DNA of 8,919 nucleotides. Origin: Candidatus Pacearchaeota archaeon (GTDB lineage: Archaea > Nanoarchaeota > Nanoarchaeia > Pacearchaeales > GW2011-AR1). Both the position numbers and the translations under genes were made by a program. The stretch is from assembly GCA_002690445.1 (NCBI GenBank), contig NZER01000454.1, positions 1 through 8,919 of the forward strand, written 5' to 3'. Below are positions 1-7,119 of this stretch, one piece after another; the stretch's first letter is position 1; each line of letters begins with the position of its first letter. The notes beneath the pieces are model-generated. The model was not told where the DNA came from and ran no database searches. It saw only the letters and a list, made by a program, of their open reading frames with translations.

Positions 1-360
1 CTCACCCATGATACTCATATCACCAGTTCTATTAAACTCACCAACCAACCGTCTTGCATCACTGAGTCGCGGGTCACTGTCGAAATCGAGTTCCTTATCT
101 TCGATAAGACGGCTCAATTCAACTTCAAGCTGTGCGGTGGCTGTATCCTTCTCACGCTGAGACTTCATACTGTCTTTGAACTCGGCATCCGCGTCGCCAT
201 CAAGCATACGCTCCACCATCTGTTCAGTCCTGCGTCCTGATGCCTCGCTTTCCGCAATGCGGGCATTGAGTTCATCATTCCGCTTATTGGTACGATTGAG
301 TCGGCGCTGAAGCTTTTTGTATTCAGCTTCCCAATCAGTAGTCTCATTGTCTTCTGGCAT
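1..360 (-). CDS. Scaffold-like coiled-coil protein, N-terminal 120 residues (runs off left edge)
   Basis: An open frame starts at ATG 360-358 and continues without a stop to the window edge. The product begins MPEDNETTDWEAEY and is very hydrophilic. It has an acidic N-terminus, then a Lys/Arg/Glu/Asn-rich helical stretch at about residues 11-45 with spaced leucines typical of a coiled coil, then more charged helix to about 110. There is no Cys and only one Trp. A strong Shine-Dalgarno GGAGG (368-364) sits three bases before the ATG and fixes the start. This composition, and the position downstream of a portal gene, fit a capsid assembly (scaffolding) protein, which would normally be followed by the major capsid gene. 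That role is inference; no catalytic motif or family signature is visible. It is the only gene here with its own promoter (474-502), suggesting higher expression. An alternative is another charged minor head protein. Confidence 0.6.
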   Translation of the reverse strand, partial: MPEDNETTDWEAEYKKLQRRLNRTNKRNDELNARIAESEASGRRTEQMVERMLDGDADAEFKDSMKSQREKDTATAQLEVELSRLIEDKELDFDSDPRLSDARRLVGEFNRTGDMSIMGE

Positions 361-473
361 GTGCCTCCGTGCATTATCGCAACCCTGTGCATAGGGGATT
401 GTTTACGCGTACTTGCTCATAAGATGATTAGTTACTTGCACATAACTATCTTTCTTATAATCAGCCATTTACT
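361..473 (-). promoter_or_regulatory. 5' leader of the scaffold-like gene with Shine-Dalgarno and weak hairpins
   Basis: This non-coding stretch separates the promoter from the scaffold-like ATG. It ends with GGAGG (368-364), a strong ribosome binding site placed close to the start. An imperfect AT-rich hairpin is possible: 421-425 pairs with 448-452 and 430-434 with 443-447, leaving a four-base bulge. A second, weaker one uses CCCT (383-386) with AGGG (393-396). Neither has a U-tract like an intrinsic terminator. The word ATGCAC occurs twice, once directly before the Shine-Dalgarno, forming an approximate direct repeat. A regulatory role for these structures is only possible, not shown. Confidence 0.5.
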
Positions 474-502
474 ATTATACCACATTACGGAGCATTTGTC
501 AA
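474..502 (-). promoter_or_regulatory. Perfect-consensus sigma70 promoter driving the scaffold-like gene
   Basis: On the minus strand TTGACA lies at 502-497 and TATAAT at 479-474, separated by exactly 17 bases (496-480). Both hexamers match the bacterial housekeeping consensus at all 12 positions, with the optimal spacing. The -35 box lies inside the last codons of the 1608-residue gene (the Asp-Leu-Thr-Asn codons), and the spacer contains that gene's TAA stop. The expected transcription start is near 468-466, giving a leader of roughly 105 bases before the scaffold-like ATG. This is the only true gap between genes in the window, which supports a real promoter. Use in the host is inferred. Confidence 0.85.
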
Positions 503-3500
503 GTCTTTCATCAAAAACGTTAAATATTCCGAATTAACTGGTGCAAATCCGTAGACTAAATGTAACGCGCGGTCTATTTCATAAGATTCCTGCCTTAGTT
601 TCATGCGCGCAACTGCAATTTCACCTTGTTTCTCCGCGAAGATAGCACCGAATTGTCGCTTCTGACCTTCAGGAAGCATGTCAAATCCACGCCAGGCGTT
701 CCATTCATCAGGAGGCATTATCTCTTTATGTATCTCCCAATAAGACCTAAGTGTTTCATGCGCAGCTATGAATTCTCGATGAATAGGGTGTAAATCCAAC
801 CCGAATTTATCATCTTGTTGGTATTTATCTATCTTTGCCATAGTTCCAGCGCCGAATTCTTTATCTATATTCTCACGCATGATATCAAGTTCTAGATAAT
901 TAGTCCTTCCTGTGGCCGGGTCAACTATTTGAGGACCAGTAAGCCTATCGTAGAACTCTTCGCGCGCTATAAGAAAGTCGAAGCCTTCATCTTCCAGTAG
1001 CTTCTGGCTCGTTTCACTATAGAATAATTCCAAGTCCTTGAAGACCTCAGGATATTCTTGCTCTAGTACATCTCGCTTATCCTTACGTGTGCGGCCTGCA
1101 TCGCGTAAAGATATCCGCATTTGTCGCGACGGGTTCAGCTCCCCACTTTCTACATCACGTAGGTAATTCTCGCCAGCTAAACGTCCTTGCTCTACCCAAT
1201 CATCTCTAAATTCGTTATTTCTATCCTGTACGTGTACCCTATCGGCAGTCAATTTACGCCCACGAAGCTCGTCAATAGACACGTCATAAGCTGCTTTCAG
1301 GTCTGGATGAGACGCAACCATCTTACGAATCCGTTGCCGACCTCTATCTTCCGTCAATTGCAACTGTTCATAGGACATATTATAGTCTTGCTTACTATAC
1401 TTCTCATATAAATTATTAAGCTCTTGAAAGGGAGGTACGGCGAAGGCAGTTAAGCCGACGAACTCACTACCGCCTGCAAGAAGCGCGCCCTTAAAATTGC
1501 CTGCGTCGAGCGCTGCATCTAGTGAAAAGGGTAAACTATCTCGCAAGAACGAAGTTGCCATTCCACCAGGGTCACTAAGCCCAGGCATCTTACGCCCCAA
1601 TGCGTTAGAGCCAGTTGCATAAGAGATAATAGAGTTCGCGGTAATACTTGATTGGTTTCTAAGAAAGCTTAATGCCTTATTATCACGATAGTCTTGCGCA
1701 TCCAATACGTTCCAGTTCTGATACCGTTCGGGATGTGTAATTGCCTGCGCCGACATCTTCACTGTAGATTTCATATAAGAAAGGGGTTTGCTACCCGGCC
1801 CTATTAACTGCCCTCCTAGTTGAGTCTTCATAAACTCACCAGGTTTAGTAGGGTCAAGATGTATCTCTTGCCCTAATGCCTTTTGCGCAGCTACATGATA
1901 AGCGGCCATGCCGAAGAAAAGAGCGCCCAGTGATTTACGAGCTTCGCCGCCCTTTAATCCACCACGCAACGCATCCATCATTAATGCAGCCGTAGCACGT
2001 GCATATCTTGGTGAAAAGAAAGGAATAGTTGACTCAAACTGCTGTTGTGTTAAAGATACACCCAATGCTCTACTTGACGTTGTACCTGTAACTTTATTGA
2101 CAAAGCTTGCTAGTTCATCCAACTCACGGGGATTCCGTGCTGAACCTCGCAACGACTTCCACGTTTCAATCCGTGCCATGTCTAAGAAAGTCTCGAATGA
2201 ATTACCGAACCTGTTAGCTGTTGCGTAGATTAAATCTCCGGTTTTACGCGCAACGGGGCGCGCGGGGCCTAAGGGCACAGGAACATCATCGATGACAAGA
2301 GGGAGCTTGGCTAGCCAACCGCCTTGCACCATTGCTTCGGTAAACTCCGAACTTCCTAAAGTACCCCCGTGCTGTATCATCTCGACGATTTCGCGCGAGT
2401 TCCCTGCTATATACCTAGAGCGAACACGAGGGTCAGCAAACGCCAGTACATGAGCCTTTGTAACCTCACCCCACATTTGCGGGTCGCGCATCAAAAGAGG
2501 GAGTCCTTGGATAAAGGGCGCGCCAAAGTCAGTAACCGTTTTAAGGCTTCGTAGGACAGCATTCGCTTGTGTAAAAGGTTTCAGAAGGGCGCTACCTGAA
2601 TCAATTAACCTCTTCTCTAAATCATTAGCTATCTCTTCGCCGGTTTTACCACCGAAGTCTTTGTATATAGCGTTTTGAAAGAAGACTCCTTTTCCTTCTG
2701 TTTGACCTGTAGTCCGTGCACGGCTACTAGCGAACTTCAATTCCTCTCTAGCTGCCGCTAACTCCTCAATATTTAACGTGCGAAGTTCCTTCATCCGATT
2801 CTTTAGAGCTTCAATACTCGCGAGTTTCATCGTCTTAAGAGTATGCATGGTGGTAAGTTGCAGTTCTTGAGTAAGGCGCGCGGCTGTTTGAGCATCGCCT
2901 ACTAGTTTATTAACAGCATTAGTAATATTGTCACGAGTTGTTTCAGCCCCCTCGCCCGTAACTAACTTAGCCTGTTGTTCAATTAACTTGTCAATCGACG
3001 ATTGAATTTGCGATTCAGTATCTTTAAGCTGTTTAAGTCCATCATCAACTGATAAACCTTCAGCCAACTCGTCAGGAGTTCCTGCCTTCCGTTGACGCTG
3101 AACATTAACCAAGTCAGCCTCAAGCTCGCCCAGATTCATCCCTGTTCTAGGCTCAGTAGGCACCAGCAAATTGTCAACTATCTGACGTATCTTTTCACGC
3201 GATACGCCAGTTTCTCGCAATACCTCACCGCTCACACGTGATATAATCTCTGAAGCTTCTTGCGCGTCGAATCCAGTAATGGTATCTATCGAATCTGCGA
3301 GCGTGGGAAAGGCACGTTTCATCGCCGCTTTAGTAGCTGTAGAAGGTACAAAGCCGCGTGCCATATGTCCCAGGTCACGTATGGTTTGAGTTTGCACCCG
3401 CCCTGTATTAGCTGCGATATTTACACGGTTTGAGTACTGTTTATTAATAGCTTGAGATTTGAATAGGTCGCCAGCATGTGCTTGCGCGCGTAGTTTATTA

Positions 3501-5311
3501 ACCTCTGCGTACCCACCTTTGAAATACCCTGCTAATGCTTCCATCGGCCCCGCATAACGTTTACCCTCATTACGGAAGGCAAGGTCCATATTATCGCGCA
3601 CCCTATGTTTACCTACACGCTGTCCAGTTCGTGCATCAAATAGCTCAGTTTTAAGTTGACCGTTTATTTCATCTTTGAATTGGCGTGGGAAGTAATAGAA
3701 GGCGTCATTAAGTGCGCCGACTTCTTTAACGTCGATGCCCTCCGCGCGCCAGTATTGTAACGCTTCGTCGAGCGTTTTATGTACGTCCTCAATCCACTGA
3801 TGCTGTTCAGCCGTAAGCTTAAACATAGCTCGATTCTCGAAGACATTGCCGAAAAGAGGAACTTCATTATGTCGTTTAGGGTCTACGAATTGCACCAAAG
3901 GTGCTTTAATCGCATCTTCCCCGTATCCATCAGCCACCCCAAATAACTTCTTCAAGTCACCCTTTTCGCGAATAGTTGACATGACAACTTCAACAAGGGC
4001 GTCAGTCATTACACCGGCTCTTTTATAAGCTAATGAAGTCTCTTGGATAATCCTATCGGGAGAGCCTGGTTCAAGCCTCCATAACTCCGATGATGGGTCA
4101 GCGGCCTTTCTAAGAATCGATGCCGACTTACCTACCAGTTTCCCGCCCGGCAATTTATCAAACGACATCGCTCCTTTTGCGGCAACAATAGCACCGTCAT
4201 CTAACTCTTCAATAGGTAGGGCACTACGTAAGATATCTTGGTAACTAGGCAACATGACGATATCAGTAAGCTTGCCCGCCTCCTTAAGCCGGAATAACTC
4301 TTTACTTAGTTCAGCGCGCGCCGCCTCAACCGCAAACTCTTCGGTACCCTTTTTGGCAATCCTACCCAGTGACCCTGTTAGTATCTTAGCAGTAAGTTTG
4401 CCGCCACCAAATAGAATCGTTGGGTCGAGGATAGAAAGTGCTATTTGCTCTTGAAAAGGTCTATCCTTAAAGCTTTGGAGCGCAGCACCGTATCCATCTG
4501 TAAATAGAGTGGGCGCTTCCAGTTCTCCAAAGTCATCCGTTAACAACTTAGGTGCTTGCGCGAATAACTCACCAGTTGTCTCGGCGAAGACATCGAGAGG
4601 CTCAGAAGCTTTAGCTATGCCCAAAAGCGCGCCCATCCCCACTGTCTTGCCGAAATCGGCAGGCGAGATAGGTATGTTTTTATGCTCTGCACTAGGTTTA
4701 CGTTCAATAGACGGAAGTCCATCGGGTCCTTGATGTCTTGTGGGGTCACGCGTATCTTGCGGTGTAAACTCTGGAAGAGGTAAATCTCCTTCAAGCTCAG
4801 AGCCACCATAACCCATACGCTTAAGAGCTTCTAGTGCCTTCTGCTTGTTATTCTTTGAGCTTTCAGGACTTATAGGGTGGGGCACCGCAGTACGTCGTGA
4901 AGTTTGTATCTCTTCAAACATTTGGGGCGAATTAATAGCTCTATATAATTGCTGTGCACGAGCAGGCGCAGCAGGGTTAATCGCCTTGATGAAGGCCCAG
5001 TTATTCGCTAACGAGTCAATATCAGTATCTGGCGCTAAATCAAGATAATCGCGTATAAAATCATCAGTTACGTACTTCTTAACTTCCTGAACTTGAGGGT
5101 CAGTTAGGTCTAATGTAGGTGCAGGCCCGAATTCGGACGTGGCTCTTTGTAACATCCTCGCATTAGCAGCACGTGACGATGCTTGAGTATCGAGGCCAAG
5201 GGAGTTTGCAAGACCTACTTGCCCACCACCTTGACGAGTAGCCCGACTGGCTCGAGTTGCTCGGGTAGCCCGACCTGGGTTAATTGGTTGTGTAGTTAAT
5301 CTTGGAGTCAT
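485..5311 (-). CDS. Giant (1608-residue) phage virion-associated protein, possibly internal or ejected
   Basis: The gene fills more than half the window. The N-terminus is low complexity, with an Arg-Ala-Thr tandem at residues 14-26, and residues 140-215 are Pro/charged-rich. Residues 220-310 are Gly/Ala-rich (GMGALLGIAKA). Residues 725-865 are predicted coiled coil. Residues about 910-1300 look the most conserved: DFGAPFIQGLPLL (928-940), ASFVNKVTG (1068-1076), FFSPRYARA (1098-1106), an amphipathic or hydrophobic helix (1129-1146) and DNKALSFLRN (1210-1219). From memory, this block resembles a region found in very large proteins of uncultured phages, sometimes called polyvalent proteins. The C-terminus (1300-1608) is charged and helical. 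I see no protease, lysozyme or nuclease motif. Size, coiled coil and neighbours suggest a virion protein, perhaps delivered with the DNA, but this is inference. The start overlaps the preceding stop as TAATG and has no Shine-Dalgarno, so translation is probably coupled. Confidence 0.85.
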   Translation of the reverse strand: MTPRLTTQPINPGRATRATRASRATRQGGGQVGLANSLGLDTQASSRAANARMLQRATSEFGPAPTLDLTDPQVQEVKKYVTDDFIRDYLDLAPDTDIDSLANNWAFIKAINPAAPARAQQLYRAINSPQMFEEIQTSRRTAVPHPISPESSKNNKQKALEALKRMGYGGSELEGDLPLPEFTPQDTRDPTRHQGPDGLPSIERKPSAEHKNIPISPADFGKTVGMGALLGIAKASEPLDVFAETTGELFAQAPKLLTDDFGELEAPTLFTDGYGAALQSFKDRPFQEQIALSILDPTILFGGGKLTAKILTGSLGRIAKKGTEEFAVEAARAELSKELFRLKEAGKLTDIVMLPSYQDILRSALPIEELDDGAIVAAKGAMSFDKLPGGKLVGKSASILRKAADPSSELWRLEPGSPDRIIQETSLAYKRAGVMTDALVEVVMSTIREKGDLKKLFGVADGYGEDAIKAPLVQFVDPKRHNEVPLFGNVFENRAMFKLTAEQHQWIEDVHKTLDEALQYWRAEGIDVKEVGALNDAFYYFPRQFKDEINGQLKTELFDARTGQRVGKHRVRDNMDLAFRNEGKRYAGPMEALAGYFKGGYAEVNKLRAQAHAGDLFKSQAINKQYSNRVNIAANTGRVQTQTIRDLGHMARGFVPSTATKAAMKRAFPTLADSIDTITGFDAQEASEIISRVSGEVLRETGVSREKIRQIVDNLLVPTEPRTGMNLGELEADLVNVQRQRKAGTPDELAEGLSVDDGLKQLKDTESQIQSSIDKLIEQQAKLVTGEGAETTRDNITNAVNKLVGDAQTAARLTQELQLTTMHTLKTMKLASIEALKNRMKELRTLNIEELAAAREELKFASSRARTTGQTEGKGVFFQNAIYKDFGGKTGEEIANDLEKRLIDSGSALLKPFTQANAVLRSLKTVTDFGAPFIQGLPLLMRDPQMWGEVTKAHVLAFADPRVRSRYIAGNSREIVEMIQHGGTLGSSEFTEAMVQGGWLAKLPLVIDDVPVPLGPARPVARKTGDLIYATANRFGNSFETFLDMARIETWKSLRGSARNPRELDELASFVNKVTGTTSSRALGVSLTQQQFESTIPFFSPRYARATAALMMDALRGGLKGGEARKSLGALFFGMAAYHVAAQKALGQEIHLDPTKPGEFMKTQLGGQLIGPGSKPLSYMKSTVKMSAQAITHPERYQNWNVLDAQDYRDNKALSFLRNQSSITANSIISYATGSNALGRKMPGLSDPGGMATSFLRDSLPFSLDAALDAGNFKGALLAGGSEFVGLTAFAVPPFQELNNLYEKYSKQDYNMSYEQLQLTEDRGRQRIRKMVASHPDLKAAYDVSIDELRGRKLTADRVHVQDRNNEFRDDWVEQGRLAGENYLRDVESGELNPSRQMRISLRDAGRTRKDKRDVLEQEYPEVFKDLELFYSETSQKLLEDEGFDFLIAREEFYDRLTGPQIVDPATGRTNYLELDIMRENIDKEFGAGTMAKIDKYQQDDKFGLDLHPIHREFIAAHETLRSYWEIHKEIMPPDEWNAWRGFDMLPEGQKRQFGAIFAEKQGEIAVARMKLRQESYEIDRALHLVYGFAPVNSEYLTFLMKDLTNAP
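5234..5272 (-). repeat. Arg-Ala-Thr/Ser tandem codon repeat in the 1608-residue protein
   Basis: Nine-base units encode RAT, RAT, RAS, RAT, R at residues 14-26 of the giant protein. The copies differ at synonymous positions and by one Ser for Thr, so the repeat is imperfect and may be old, or kept for the basic peptide it makes. The result is an Arg-rich segment, with five Arg in 13 residues, near the N-terminus. It could bind nucleic acid or be a flexible basic tail; neither is shown. Confidence 0.7.
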
Positions 5312-6747
5312 TAGCTTAAACGTAACCGTTGTAAGGTTGAACCACTAGTGGGTAATGCAGGTGCGGCAGGTGCTTCGCCCCGTAACGCTGCTTGCACATT
5401 CTCGCCTGCTTGTCCTGTCTGCGCGCTTAACCTAAACTGTTCTATCCCTTGCTGTTCGGGTGTCAGTTGCGCGAACTGCTGAACGTTGACTCCTTTACGT
5501 GAATTAATCTGCTCAATCATTGCGTCAACCGATTGTGTCATTGCACCAGTATCATCAACGTCCTGAAGTAACCCACGGAACTGCTCGTTTAACCCTTCAT
5601 TATTCTGCATAAAGAATAGCATTTCAGGCGATGCTGATAAGAAACCGAATATCTCCATCTTAAACTGCTGTTCTTGTAATCTGATTCGTTGTCTATCTAA
5701 CTGCTCAACTACTTGCGCCTGTCTCTTCGATTCTTCTAACTCAAAGGCGCGCAAACTACGGTCGAGCGCACTTTGTGCAGCCCGAAAGTCCTGCTCTGCC
5801 TTCTGTTCAGCAACATCAAGTTCAAACTGACGTTCAGCAGTTTGCCTACGTTGTTCGCCTTGAGCCTCTGCGAATGCTACCTGCGCTGCACCTTCAGCTT
5901 CAATGATATCTACTGCGTTGTCAAAGTCTCTTTGAACTTCAATCCGTCGTTGTTCTAGGATACGTGGGTCTAACGCCGTAGTAATCTCAAGCTCCGCTAG
6001 AAACTTATCACGCTCTTTTTGTATTTCATCTAACGCTTCTCGTTGTCTTAGCTCTCGTTGAGCCCTATCCTCTGCGTCCTGGAAGTTAAGGGCGCGAACG
6101 TTAATGTCATTAACTTGCGTAATCTGTTCTTGTTGGAATTGGAACTGAGCGACTTCTTGCTCGGTTGCTGCTCGTGGCTGACCGTTTTCAAGAATCTTCC
6201 ATATCACCTGACCATCTTGTTGACGAGATTCTTGCCAAGCTACTATTCGATTAGACTTTAAATGTTGTCGTACTCGGCGCGCCTCGGCTAAGTTCTGAGG
6301 CAGTTGCATATCAGGATTATAATCAGGGCGTACATCGCCTGCAAAGGGTCCTGTAGCTATTCCTGTAAATGCTGGCCCTAATATCTGACTTACATCACGG
6401 AAGTTATTGGCTATATTAGTGATATTAGTTACAGTACCTGAGCCTACTAATCCAGGCACTACTGGGTCATCAGCCGCACCAAAGCCCCCGTCCCCGCCGC
6501 CACTACCGCTTGTACCACCACTACCGCCTGTGCCACCCCCAGTACCCCCACTTGGTTTATTGATTATAGGCGGGTCATCAGCGCCGCCAAAACCACCGCT
6601 ACCAAAGCCACCGACTTCATCAGACCCGTCTGATACCGTTTCAGACGTAACTGGTACACCAGTCAATCCATTATCTTGTATCGTTGGCGGAGCAGGTTCG
6701 CCTATAGGGGCACCAGGGTTTGGAGTAAAGAATTTAATTCCTGCCAT
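5311..6747 (-). CDS. Gly-rich N-terminus plus long coiled-coil virion protein (478 residues)
   Basis: Residues 1-105 are disordered and Gly/Pro-rich, with two near-identical GGF-G-ADDP motifs (51-59 and 87-95) on either side of a Gly/Ser/Thr linker. Residues 105-200 form a small mixed region. Residues about 205-365 are a long Gln/Glu/Arg/Ala helix with heptad-like spacing, a clear coiled coil. A short hydrophobic segment follows (366-380, MEIFGFLSASPEMLFF), then a Gln/Ala-rich tail. I chose ATG 6747 because GGAG lies seven bases upstream; the longer frame would begin at TTG 6777 without a good ribosome site. It overlaps the 78-residue gene by 14 bases and ends in TAATG with the giant gene, so the two are probably made together. 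The composition recalls ejection or internal virion proteins such as those of podoviruses, but I see no named family. A tail fibre or connector protein is an alternative. Confidence 0.8.
   Translation of the reverse strand: MAGIKFFTPNPGAPIGEPAPPTIQDNGLTGVPVTSETVSDGSDEVGGFGSGGFGGADDPPIINKPSGGTGGGTGGSGGTSGSGGGDGGFGAADDPVVPGLVGSGTVTNITNIANNFRDVSQILGPAFTGIATGPFAGDVRPDYNPDMQLPQNLAEARRVRQHLKSNRIVAWQESRQQDGQVIWKILENGQPRAATEQEVAQFQFQQEQITQVNDINVRALNFQDAEDRAQRELRQREALDEIQKERDKFLAELEITTALDPRILEQRRIEVQRDFDNAVDIIEAEGAAQVAFAEAQGEQRRQTAERQFELDVAEQKAEQDFRAAQSALDRSLRAFELEESKRQAQVVEQLDRQRIRLQEQQFKMEIFGFLSASPEMLFFMQNNEGLNEQFRGLLQDVDDTGAMTQSVDAMIEQINSRKGVNVQQFAQLTPEQQGIEQFRLSAQTGQAGENVQAALRGEAPAAPALPTSGSTLQRLRLS
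6463..6609 (-). repeat. Gly-rich repeat region with duplicated GGFG-ADDP units
   Basis: This part encodes residues 47-95 of the 478-residue protein. The protein motifs GGFGGADDP and GGFGAADDP are matched in DNA by an identical 11-mer (plus-strand GGGTCATCAGC) at 6464-6474 and 6572-6582, with Gly/Ser/Thr codons between. It is probably an internal duplication that spread a flexible linker. Its antisense reads as a proline-rich open frame, which is an artefact. Confidence 0.75.
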
Positions 6748-6970
6748 ATAACTTCTCCATATAGGCGTCCCACTCAACCGGCCCCATATTCTTCTCTAAT
6801 TCTTGCCTGCTCAATATATCCATATTCTGTATCTTAAGGCGCGCTTCGCGATTAGTTAACTTCTCCATCTTAGGACCATAGGGCACCTTAGTTGCAAAGT
6901 GTCCTCGCAACCTACCAATTACTTCGCTAGCCTTTTCGACAGTCAACCGTGTCATATCCTTTTCTGGCAT
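6734..6970 (-). CDS. Small charged protein of unknown function (78 residues)
   Basis: The product begins MPEKDMTRLTVEK and ends MEKLYGRN. It is rich in Lys, Arg and Glu, has no Cys, no signal peptide and no membrane segment, and is probably mostly helical. I do not recognise a family. It starts at a TAATG overlap with the 49-residue gene, with AGAGG about eight bases upstream as a plausible ribosome site. Its last 14 bases overlap the 478-residue gene. The genes beside it are the portal module and the virion proteins, so a small head-assembly, adaptor or chaperone-like role is possible but not supported by any motif. The tight overlaps on both sides and the lack of a gap argue that it is a real gene. 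Confidence 0.8.
   Translation of the reverse strand: MPEKDMTRLTVEKASEVIGRLRGHFATKVPYGPKMEKLTNREARLKIQNMDILSRQELEKNMGPVEWDAYMEKLYGRN
6752..6758 (-). promoter_or_regulatory. Ribosome binding site deciding the start of the 478-residue gene
   Basis: GGAGAAG on the minus strand (6758-6752) places GGAG seven bases before ATG 6747. The alternative in-frame start 30 bases upstream is TTG (6777-6775), so the site supports the shorter protein beginning MAGIKFFTPN. The site lies inside the 78-residue gene. Confidence 0.75.
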
Positions 6971-7119
6971 TATGAGGGCCTCTTGATAAACTTGTCCATA
7001 TCGCTCAATGCCTTCTCGCGCGCTGCGGCGACCTGCAACGCAGTCCCGGCATTATCTGCATCTATCTCCCACTTGAGCGTAATGCCATTATCACCCTTAA
7101 CAGTAACTGTATACTTCAT
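6970..7119 (-). CDS. Very small protein of unknown function (49 residues)
   Basis: ATG 7119-7117 opens a 50-codon frame, stop included, starting MKYTVTVKGDNGITLKWEID and ending DKFIKRPS. The first half alternates hydrophobic and polar residues like a beta hairpin. The second half (about 21-45) is an Ala-rich amphipathic helix. Both ends are TAATG overlaps: the portal stop shares its last base with this start, and this stop shares its last base with the next start. A GAGGGG purine run ends four bases before the ATG. Exact tiling between two genes, with no unused base, is the main evidence that it is real. No family is recognised; a small beta-plus-helix phage protein made next to the portal could be an assembly cofactor, but this is speculation. 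Confidence 0.75.
   Translation of the reverse strand: MKYTVTVKGDNGITLKWEIDADNAGTALQVAAAREKALSDMDKFIKRPS

Noticed and set aside
165..392. A 75-residue minus-strand frame overlapping the scaffold-like gene.
   Set aside because: It is in another frame of a better-supported gene that has a strong Shine-Dalgarno, and its product has an unnatural composition.
381..400. A possible intrinsic terminator after the giant gene (CCCT/AGGG inverted repeat).
   Set aside because: The stem is only four base pairs and is not followed by a T-run; it also lies downstream of the new promoter, where termination would be self-defeating.
403..468. A 21-codon open frame (MADYKKDSYVQ...) inside the leader, starting about where transcription would begin.
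   Set aside because: It has no ribosome binding site, its ATG would be at or next to the transcript 5' end, and it is too short to judge. Leaderless translation is conceivable but unsupported.
4944..4949. A plus-strand TATAAT hexamer.
   Set aside because: There is no TTGACA-like box at the right distance (the bases there are TTTGGG), and it lies antisense inside the giant gene.
6407..6751. A plus-strand proline-rich frame of 114 residues.
   Set aside because: It is the antisense of the Gly-rich codons of the 478-residue gene; reverse-complemented Gly codons read as Pro. No other plus-strand gene is supported.
6748..6777. A ten-residue N-terminal extension of the coiled-coil protein from TTG 6777.
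   Set aside because: TTG is a weak start without a suitable Shine-Dalgarno, while ATG 6747 has GGAG at ideal spacing and a smaller overlap with the upstream gene.
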